The notes under the pieces were generated by a model. That model did not search any database and was not told the DNA's origin. It saw only the letters and a list, made by a program, of their open reading frames with translations. A program made the translations under genes and the position numbers. Positions 32,345-38,424 of a stretch of 38,424 nt of DNA are shown here, in pieces. This DNA is from Acholeplasmatales bacterium (GTDB taxonomy: Bacteria > Bacillota_I > Bacilli_A > Acholeplasmatales > Anaeroplasmataceae): NCBI GenBank assembly GCA_017441525.1, contig JAFRXJ010000030.1, positions 1 through 38,424 on the forward strand. The letters run 5' to 3'. Every line of letters begins with the position of its first letter. Within the stretch, counting starts at the first letter, position 1.

Positions 32345-33351
32345 TTATTTGATGCCACAACATATTCTTCAAGCTTTCTTAATGCCTTACCTGAAGCTAA
32401 TGTTTCCTTTGCTATATCAATACCCTTTTGGATTGAGATTCCATCTGTTGCGATATAAATTGCAAGACCTGCGTTTAACACAACAGCATCACGTCTTTTA
32501 GAATTTTCATTATTTAAAATCTTTAATGCGATTTCTTTATTAACGAATGGATCGCCACCAACTAATTCATCTAACTCACAATATTCGAACCCATAAGATT
32601 TTGGATCAAATACAAATTCAGAAATGACACCATTTCTTAATTCTGCCATATAAGTTTTACCTGTTAATGTAACCTCATCAAGTCCATCTTCTCCATGAAC
32701 TATTAAAGCATTTTTAATACCAACTTCTCTTGCAACCTCTGCGATTACAGGTACTAATTCTTTAGAATAAGAACCTAATAAGATCTTATCTGCATGACAA
32801 GGATTAGTTAGAGGTCCTAAGATATTAAATACTGTTCTATAACCTAATTGTTTTCTAATTGGACCAGCATTTTTCATTGCCTTATGATATACTTGAGCAA
32901 ATAAGAAAATCATTCCTATTTCATCATATACCTTCTTAGCATCTTCTGGTGTAGTTGTAATATTTACACCAAGTGCTTCATAAACATCAGCTGCACCACA
33001 TTTAGATGATACTGATCTATTACCATGCTTTGCAACCTTAACACCTGCTGCGGCAATAATAAATGATGCGATAGATGAAATATTGATTGAAGATGACTTA
33101 TCTCCACCAGTACCTACAATATCAATTGCGTCTTCTGCCCCCTTTAGATATGTACCATTATCTCTCATGGCCTTAGCTGAGGCAGCTATTTCAGTGATTG
33201 TTTCACCCTTCATTCTTAAAGCAGTTAAATAAGCACCTGCTTGTGAAGGTTCAATTTCACCTTTCATGATTTTATCAATCATATAATAAGCTTCTTCGCT
33301 TGTTAAATCATTTCTTTCTACTACTTTAAATAATATATCCTTAACTTCCAT
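32341..33351 (-). CDS. trpD: Anthranilate phosphoribosyltransferase
   Basis: This 336-aa enzyme transfers phosphoribose to anthranilate. The PRPP site is DIVGTGGDKSSSINIS; KHGNRSVSSKCG and GPIRKQLGYRTVFNILGPLTNP bind anthranilate. It is the usual length and is a separate gene, not fused to trpG. It begins two bases after trpG. Confidence 0.96.
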   Translation of the reverse strand: MEVKDILFKVVERNDLTSEEAYYMIDKIMKGEIEPSQAGAYLTALRMKGETITEIAASAKAMRDNGTYLKGAEDAIDIVGTGGDKSSSINISSIASFIIAAAGVKVAKHGNRSVSSKCGAADVYEALGVNITTTPEDAKKVYDEIGMIFLFAQVYHKAMKNAGPIRKQLGYRTVFNILGPLTNPCHADKILLGSYSKELVPVIAEVAREVGIKNALIVHGEDGLDEVTLTGKTYMAELRNGVISEFVFDPKSYGFEYCELDELVGGDPFVNKEIALKILNNENSKRRDAVVLNAGLAIYIATDGISIQKGIDIAKETLASGKALRKLEEYVVASNK

Positions 33352-33353
33352 TT

Positions 33354-33917
33354 TTATTTACCTTCCTTTAAAAAATTCTTAATGATAATCTTTCCAGCTG
33401 GAGTCAAAATTGACTCTGGATGGAATTGAATTCCATAAATCCTTTTTGTCTTATGCTTTACAGCCATAATTACACCATCATTAGATTTCGCAATAACTTC
33501 TAATTCCTCTGGTAGGTCAATTGCCATTAGACTATGATATCTTCCGGCAACTATTTTGCTATTTAATCCAGAAAATATTTGAGTTCTTGTATTAACCTCT
33601 ATTAAATCTTTCTTTCCATGCATTATAGTTGGAGCGTGTACAATCTTAGCACCATATGCTTCACAAATTGCTTGATGTCCAAGACATATTCCTAGAATAG
33701 GAATATTATTATCCTTTTTAACAAGCTCCTCAATAATTCCAGCCTCACTGGGTCTTCCTGGACCTGGTGAAATAATTATATGAGATGGATTTAATTTCAT
33801 TATTTCTTCAACAGTTAATTCATCATTTCTTACTACCTTTATATCTTGGTTTATTGCACCAATACATTGATATAGGTTATATGAAAATGAATCATAATTA
33901 TCAATTAATAAAATCAT
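33354..33917 (-). CDS. trpG: Anthranilate synthase glutamine amidotransferase subunit
   Basis: This 187-aa class I amidotransferase supplies ammonia to TrpE. It begins ILLIDNYDSFSYNLYQ. The nucleophile is in GICLGHQAI, and the His/Glu pair is in GIQFHPESI. It overlaps the trpE stop by four bases (ATGA). It may also serve folate (PabA) synthesis if no second copy exists. Confidence 0.95.
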   Translation of the reverse strand: MILLIDNYDSFSYNLYQCIGAINQDIKVVRNDELTVEEIMKLNPSHIIISPGPGRPSEAGIIEELVKKDNNIPILGICLGHQAICEAYGAKIVHAPTIMHGKKDLIEVNTRTQIFSGLNSKIVAGRYHSLMAIDLPEELEVIAKSNDGVIMAVKHKTKRIYGIQFHPESILTPAGKIIIKNFLKEGK

Positions 33918-35380
33918 TTCAATTCCCCCTCAGAAAGCTTAATGGCAGTTAAGATTGCCTTAGCCTTATTTTCAGTTTCTTGATATTCACTTTCTGGCTT
34001 AGAATCCATAACGATTCCTCCACCAGCTTGAACATATACATCGTCACCTTTTTTGATAGCCATTCTTATACAGATACACATATCTAGATTACCTCTAAAA
34101 TCAATGTATCCTATTGCGCCACCATAAATGCCTCTTCTAACTGGTTCAAGCTCATCAATGATTTGACATGCTCTAATCTTAGGTGCACCTGATAATGTTC
34201 CTGCAGGAAGTAGTGATTCTAATGCGTCTATCGCATCACAATCTTCTCTAATTTCACCTGATACAGTTGATGTAATATGCATTACATGTGAGAATTTTAA
34301 AATATATTGATAATTAATAACATCTACACTACCAAATTTTGCAATTCTTCCAATGTCATTTCTTCCTAAATCAACTAGCATATTATGCTCAGCTAATTCT
34401 TTTTCATCATTCTTTAATTCATGTTCTAATAAAATATCTTCTTTTTCTGTCTTGCCTCTAGGTCTTGTACCAGCAATTGGGAATGTAACAATATTATTAC
34501 CTTCCTTTTTAACTAATGTTTCTGGTGAAGCACCTGAAATTTGAACATCTCCTGTATCCATGAAAATCATATAAGGTGATGGATTTAGGCCTCTTAATAT
34601 TCTATATGTATTAAATAAGTCTCCTTCCATCTTTCCTTTAAATCTTCTTGAGAATACACATTGGAAAATATCTCCATCTTTTATATGTTGTTTAATCTTT
34701 TCAATTTTCTTCTCATAGTCAGGGAAAGTATCATGAGCTACGATTGGCTCTATTATTTTATTAATAATTGGCTTAGTATCATAATCTGATTTAATAATCT
34801 TAATTAAATCATTTATTTCTTTTTCTGCTAATTTATAATTATTATCTAAATCTTCATTTTTAATATTAACTATAACTTCAATTCTTTGTTTAAGATTATC
34901 AAATGCTATAACCTTATCAAATAACATAAAATTATAATCATCAAAATTTGCTTCATCATATGATTTTAATTTTAAAACTGGTTCTTTATATTTAATAGTG
35001 TCATATGATGCATATCCTACAAATCCACCTGTAAATGAAGGTAGATAATCAAAATATGGAGATTTATATTTTGAAATTATTTTTCTTATTTCATTCATTG
35101 GATTATCTGATACAAATTTTTCTTCCTTATTATCTTTGATAATAGTTACTAAATTATCTTTACATTTAATCTCAATAATAGGATCATATCCTAAGAATGA
35201 ATATCTACCATATTTTTCATTTGTTACTGATTCTAATAGATAATGCTTCTTAGATAATGCTTTTAAATTTTTTAACACTTGAATAGGTGTCTTTATATCA
35301 GACATAATTTCTTCTGATACTGGGATAATACTATAATCTTTTAATTCTAACTGCTTTAATTCTTCTAAACTTGGTCTCAT
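33914..35380 (-). CDS. trpE: Anthranilate synthase component I
   Basis: This 488-aa enzyme converts chorismate and ammonia to anthranilate. The N-terminal region has LLESVTNEKYGRYSFLG, the tryptophan feedback segment. The catalytic domain has FSRRF, ISGASPETLV, PIAGTRPRG, HNMLVDLGRND and TLSGAPKIRA. ATG 35380 is preferred because AAGGAGG lies just upstream; the longer reading begins before that site. It is the first gene behind the Trp T-box. Confidence 0.96.
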   Translation of the reverse strand: MRPSLEELKQLELKDYSIIPVSEEIMSDIKTPIQVLKNLKALSKKHYLLESVTNEKYGRYSFLGYDPIIEIKCKDNLVTIIKDNKEEKFVSDNPMNEIRKIISKYKSPYFDYLPSFTGGFVGYASYDTIKYKEPVLKLKSYDEANFDDYNFMLFDKVIAFDNLKQRIEVIVNIKNEDLDNNYKLAEKEINDLIKIIKSDYDTKPIINKIIEPIVAHDTFPDYEKKIEKIKQHIKDGDIFQCVFSRRFKGKMEGDLFNTYRILRGLNPSPYMIFMDTGDVQISGASPETLVKKEGNNIVTFPIAGTRPRGKTEKEDILLEHELKNDEKELAEHNMLVDLGRNDIGRIAKFGSVDVINYQYILKFSHVMHITSTVSGEIREDCDAIDALESLLPAGTLSGAPKIRACQIIDELEPVRRGIYGGAIGYIDFRGNLDMCICIRMAIKKGDDVYVQAGGGIVMDSKPESEYQETENKAKAILTAIKLSEGELK

Positions 35381-35410
35381 TTTCTTTTCCTCCTTAAAGC
35401 CTTTAATAAA

Positions 35411-35683
35411 CAAAAAAGCCCGTCCTCATAATAAGGACGAGCATAATATACCCGCGGTACCACCTTAATTTGTAGGTTTTGAGGCCTACACACTTTAGAA
35501 TGCCAACACATTCCTAGCTACTGACGTGAGCAAACGTAATAGTATAATCCAGCAATTGCTGTTTCGCTATTCCCTCAATGGTCCATTTACAATCCAGCAT
35601 CTCTATAGCATTTCCACCACCAGCTACTCTCTTTAAGCGCTTAAAATGTTTTATCTCCATCTCAACGGTTTGTTTATTAAATT
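35411..35683 (-). promoter_or_regulatory. Tryptophan T-box leader
   Basis: The minus-strand leader of trpE has the T-box sequence AGGTGGTACCGCGG (35464-35451) and a terminator (GCTCGTCCT...AGGACGGGC plus TTTTTT, 35412-35442). The specifier loop reads AAA-TGG-ACC (TGG 35585-35583), a tryptophan codon. Uncharged tRNA-Trp should cause antitermination and expression of all seven trp genes. Confidence 0.94.
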
Positions 35684-35689
35684 ACATTT

Positions 35690-35718
35690 ATTATAATCAC
35701 AATTTTTATATTAGTCAA
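35690..35718 (-). promoter_or_regulatory. Promoter of the trp operon
   Basis: TTGACT (35718-35713), 17-base spacer and TATAAT (35695-35690) on the minus strand, start near 35683. Confidence 0.82.
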
Positions 35719-35737
35719 TTAGTTTAATAAAACTTTT

Positions 35738-36667
35738 TTAAATATTTCCATGAATAGCTGTAGAATCATTAGAACTAATTGTTTTTACTTCTTCAGTTTC
35801 TACTTTTGACTCTTCATTTCTTTCATCATATTTAAATGTGTCATCTTGGAATACATCTAAATGCTTAACACCTAAATATACTGGTTCATAAATTAATACT
35901 GTTAATAATACACTAATAAATCCTGTAATTAATGATCCTGGAATCTTTGAAGTTGCTGTTAAAAGTGATGCAGAGAATGCATTTTCTGCAGCCAAGCCAC
36001 CAATTAATGTATTCCATGTACCCTCAAATAACCATCTAAGTAAAAATTCACCTAAAATATTAACTAATATTGCAATTGTTATTGCGAATAATGCTGCCTT
36101 AGATCTTGTTGGAAGCTTTCTAGATAATATTAATGCAATACCAAGTCCTATAGCGAATAGTGCTGAGAAAATTGGTATAAACAATGAAATCTTAACACTC
36201 TTAGAGCTTACATGTAATATTGCAGCTAAACCATTACTAAAACCAAATCCTGACTTATCACCAACAATAAATAATGTTAAAGATATACCAAATAATACTA
36301 TAAAGAAACCAATAGATGAAATTAATAAAGCTTTTGTATTAATCTTCTTCTTTAATACTAATCTAAATAAGAATCCTACTAAGAAGCCTACTAAAAACTT
36401 TAATATAAATGTTCTAATGATTGTTGTAGGTCTAGATGAATAGAATATAATATCATATAATCCCATTCCAAGGCTTCCTACAAGTCCACCTTCAAGTCCT
36501 CCAAGTAATAATGCAGTAATAATCATTACAAAGTTACCTAAGTGAACCATATCTCCCGTTGGCATTTGAATATTAATAAATGTTGCTGCAAAGCATAGTG
36601 CTACAAGCATCGCAACAATCACCGATTTTTTCAAAATTATCTTTTTTCTTTCGTTCATTATAATCAC
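35738..36667 (-). CDS. ECF transporter S component, probably for a vitamin B6 form
   Basis: This 309-aa membrane protein has about eight hydrophobic segments. The N-terminal half has the S-component pattern (VALCFAATFINIQMPTGDMVHLGNFVMII..LLGG..GG..G..G..LYD). The polar, acidic C-terminal tail (about 270-309) is cytoplasmic. It is twice the length of many S components. Divergent pdxR and the shared operator region suggest the substrate is pyridoxine, pyridoxal or a precursor. That is inference from context; riboflavin or another vitamin is not excluded. Confidence 0.75.
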   Translation of the reverse strand: MIIMNERKKIILKKSVIVAMLVALCFAATFINIQMPTGDMVHLGNFVMIITALLLGGLEGGLVGSLGMGLYDIIFYSSRPTTIIRTFILKFLVGFLVGFLFRLVLKKKINTKALLISSIGFFIVLFGISLTLFIVGDKSGFGFSNGLAAILHVSSKSVKISLFIPIFSALFAIGLGIALILSRKLPTRSKAALFAITIAILVNILGEFLLRWLFEGTWNTLIGGLAAENAFSASLLTATSKIPGSLITGFISVLLTVLIYEPVYLGVKHLDVFQDDTFKYDERNEESKVETEEVKTISSNDSTAIHGNI

Positions 36668-36671
36668 TCCC

Positions 36672-36700
36672 TTGATATTTTAAAAATACACATATATAAT
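36672..36700 (+). promoter_or_regulatory. Promoter of pdxR
   Basis: TTGATA (36672-36677), 17-base spacer and TATAAT (36695-36700) on the plus strand. The start near 36707 falls in the first operator element. Confidence 0.75.
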
Positions 36701-36709
36701 ATATCTAAA

Positions 36710-36755
36710 CTGAACCTATTTTTAGTATCAGTTTACAAATATTTTTTGGTACCAG
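36710..36755. promoter_or_regulatory. Candidate tripartite PdxR operator
   Basis: Three related nine-base elements: CTGAACCTA (36710-36718, inverted), TAGTATCAG (36723-36731) and TGGTACCAG (36747-36755). The latter two lie in direct orientation 24 bases apart, each after a T-run. AAACTGA/TCAGTTT also form an inverted repeat. Two direct copies plus an inverted one is a layout seen at MocR-family operators. The last element abuts the pdxR ribosome site. Confidence 0.55.
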
Positions 36756-36762
36756 GTGAAAT

Positions 36763-38112
36763 ATGATTAAATTTAGTTTTGAATTTGAAAAGAAAGGCCC
36801 TATGTATATAGAGCTTTATAATAAAATTAAAGAATTAATATTAAATAAAAAGATTAAGCCTAATGAAAAGCTTCCTTCTAAAAGAAATCTATCTACTTAT
36901 TTAAATATTAGCTTAAATACAGTTATTGAAGCTTATAATTTATTATTAGACGAGGAATTAATAATATCTATACCTAAAAAGGGATATTATGTATCTGAAT
37001 ACGATATATCTATATCTAAAGATAATGAATTAGATTCTTTAACAAGTAATATAAATAAATATGAATATGATTTTTCTACTAAAAATATTGATTCTTCTGT
37101 ATTCCCATATTACACATGGAATAAAATATGTAAAGATACTATCTATAATGAAAATATATTAATTAAATCAGATAATTATGGAAATATAACATTAAGAAAA
37201 ACTATTGCGAATTATTTATACGAAAATAAAGGAATAAGTATAAATCCTAAAAATATAATAACAGGTAGCGGAATAGAATATTTATTAAGTATTTTAATTA
37301 ATGTATTAAATATAAATACTATAGGAATTGAAAATCCCGGATATGATAAAATATATAAAATCATTAAAAATAATAATAAAAAAGTCATATTATGTAATTT
37401 AGATAATGAAGGAATAATAATTAATAATAATGTAGATGCCCTATATATTACTCCGTCTAATCAATTCCCAACAGGAATTAAAACATCAATGAAAAGAAAA
37501 CTTGAAATAGCTAAGTGGGCTAAAGGTAATAAATATATAATTGAAGATGATTTTGATTCTGAATTTAAATATTTATCAAATCAATCAATATCATTATTAT
37601 CATTAAATAAAACTAATACTATATTACTATCTACATATTCAAGAACTATTTCTCCTTCTTTAAGAATTAGTTATATGATATTACCTGATAAATTATATGA
37701 AATATATAATAATAAATATTCATTTTATTCAACATCTGTATCTACCCTAGATCAGCTAATATTAGCTAAGTTCATTAATACAGGTGCTTATTCAAGACAT
37801 CTTAATAAAACTAAATTATTATATAAACAAAAAAGAGAATTAATAATATCATTATTAGAAAAATATGATTATATTGATATAGATTATGATAATTCATATT
37901 TGTCATTAATAATTAAAATAGATGATTTTGATAAAAAATTATTTAAAAAAGAATGTAAAAACAATTCAATAGATATATCTTTAATGGAAAGTTATTATTT
38001 AGATAAGAAAATAGATAATAGAATAATAATTGGATATTCTGGAATTGAAATTAATAAAATAGAAAAAGGTATTAATAAATTAATTAATATACTTGAAAAG
38101 ACAATCGAGTAG
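36763..38112 (+). CDS. pdxR: PdxR/MocR-type regulator (GntR helix-turn-helix plus aminotransferase fold)
   Basis: This 449-aa protein is the only plus-strand gene. Residues 10-78 form a GntR winged helix (KLPSKRNLSTYLNISLNTVIEAYNLL). Residues about 105-445 form a type I aminotransferase-like effector domain (GSGIEYLL; PSNQFPTG; EDDFDSEF). The PLP lysine position, normally in an F-S-K-T motif, reads Y-S-R-T, so Arg294 replaces it; the usual His of PS-H-Q is Asn. Schiff-base PLP binding is therefore unlikely. It faces an ECF transporter gene across a 95-base region with repeated operator-like elements, so it probably controls both. Isoleucine-, asparagine- and lysine-rich composition reflects strong AT bias. 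Confidence 0.82.
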   Translation: MIKFSFEFEKKGPMYIELYNKIKELILNKKIKPNEKLPSKRNLSTYLNISLNTVIEAYNLLLDEELIISIPKKGYYVSEYDISISKDNELDSLTSNINKYEYDFSTKNIDSSVFPYYTWNKICKDTIYNENILIKSDNYGNITLRKTIANYLYENKGISINPKNIITGSGIEYLLSILINVLNINTIGIENPGYDKIYKIIKNNNKKVILCNLDNEGIIINNNVDALYITPSNQFPTGIKTSMKRKLEIAKWAKGNKYIIEDDFDSEFKYLSNQSISLLSLNKTNTILLSTYSRTISPSLRISYMILPDKLYEIYNNKYSFYSTSVSTLDQLILAKFINTGAYSRHLNKTKLLYKQKRELIISLLEKYDYIDIDYDNSYLSLIIKIDDFDKKLFKKECKNNSIDISLMESYYLDKKIDNRIIIGYSGIEINKIEKGINKLINILEKTIE

Positions 38113-38114
38113 AG

Positions 38115-38424
38115 TAGAAAAATAAATATTTTTTTCATATTTATTCTTCATCCCCTCTCACACCACCACATCGTGCCGTTCGGCAATGGGCGGTTCAATT
38201 TATAAGTTTAATTTCAAACTAAATAATAATCTAAGGCGAAGACTAATCCTCTTCGTCCTTTCTTTGTATTTGGATGTGCTATCCTTGATTTAGATAATGC
38301 ATTTTGTAGTATTTTGGAATGTGCGACAAACATATATCCTCTCCTACAGCTTGCCAAACCTCTTGCTTCTCCTCTATCAAAACCACATTTAACAAGATTA
38401 TCTTCTCTTGTTTTTGGTAGTTTC
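38115..38424 (-). mobile_element. Group II intron, 3' part
   Basis: The window ends inside a group II intron read on the minus strand. It holds the C-terminus of the intron reverse transcriptase, then domain V (38162-38196): a paired ACCGCC...GGTGGT base, a two-base CG bulge and a TGCC-GAAC-GGCA tip. The GTGTGAGAGG linker follows. A long hairpin (ATAAATAT...ATATTTAT, 38122-38144) could be domain VI or the pdxR terminator. The exact 3' boundary, just beyond the pdxR stop, is uncertain. Sequence up to the right edge is intron. Confidence 0.8.
38214..38423 (-). CDS. ltrA: Group II intron reverse transcriptase/maturase, C-terminal fragment
   Basis: The last 69 codons are in the window; the start lies to the right. 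The reading includes KTREDNLVKCGFDRGEARGLA, then SCRRGYMFVAHSKILQNALS, and ends GLVFALDYYLV. This is the maturase/DNA-binding end of bacterial group II intron proteins (compare K-R..NL...G...A...RKGYW..S..L...L, then GL..L.DYY). It ends in TGA 17 bases before domain V begins. Confidence 0.78.
   Translation of the reverse strand, partial: KLPKTREDNLVKCGFDRGEARGLASCRRGYMFVAHSKILQNALSKSRIAHPNTKKGRRGLVFALDYYLV

Noticed and set aside
1..38424. CRISPR arrays, tRNA genes and transposase-bearing insertion sequences
   Set aside because: No regular spaced repeats, tRNA cloverleaf signals or transposase frames were seen; the T-box leaders are not tRNA genes.

Overview
The window comes from an AT-rich, single-membrane Firmicute, most likely a gut Bacilli/Erysipelotrichia or Mollicutes-related lineage. 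The evidence is Bacillus-like gene order (rlmB-sigH-rpmG-secE-nusG; gdpP-rplI-dnaB), T-box leaders, strong AAGGAGG ribosome sites, and repeated TTGACA-17-TATAAT promoters. The standard genetic code is used, with TGA as a stop in tdk and in the intron reverse transcriptase. Nearly every gene is on the minus strand; only pdxR is on the plus strand.

1-10.7 kb: a cyclic-di-GMP neighbourhood. Reading on the minus strand, a strong promoter drives a 904-aa membrane GGDEF-EAL protein with an intact EAL site, followed by a 546-aa GGDEF-EAL protein whose sites are both degenerate. Beyond them is a c-di-GMP-I (GEMM) riboswitch with an overlapping terminator. It precedes an operon of at least four exported proteins, three of which have a T-[FY]-A-W-[YF] (SipW-type) signal region. 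The likely logic is that high c-di-GMP relieves termination and turns on a surface or matrix fibre-like set. A two-gene AAA-ATPase/TOPRIM (RloB/AbiL-like) putative defence cassette sits between the enzymes and the riboswitch. It is bracketed by a perfect 41-bp direct repeat made of the last codons, stop and terminator of the upstream gene.

10.8-15.2 kb: information-processing genes (nusG, secE, rpmG, a sigH-like factor, rlmB, SRP RNA, tadA, tdk, rpmE). 15.2-18.5 kb: a serine operon (serC-serA-TIM-barrel isomerase) under a Ser (UCU) T-box. 18.6-19.8 kb: a DinJ-like antitoxin with a frame-broken YafQ toxin, and a small BspA-type lipoprotein with a frameshifted signal peptide. 20-24 kb: glnA, an EetB/EetA/ApbE-like flavin set, and a PAP2 phosphatase. 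24-29 kb: prfA, dnaB and a gdpP gene fused in frame to ribosomal protein L9. 29-35.7 kb: a complete trpEGDCFBA operon under a Trp (UGG) T-box. 35.7-38.1 kb: an ECF S-component facing a PdxR/MocR regulator, with a tripartite operator candidate between them. The window ends in the 3' part of a group II intron.

The most interesting points are the riboswitch-controlled exported operon beside c-di-GMP enzymes, the direct-repeat-flanked ATPase/TOPRIM cassette, the GdpP-L9 fusion, and a PdxR that has arginine in place of the PLP lysine. All functional calls are from reading the sequence; no database search was run.
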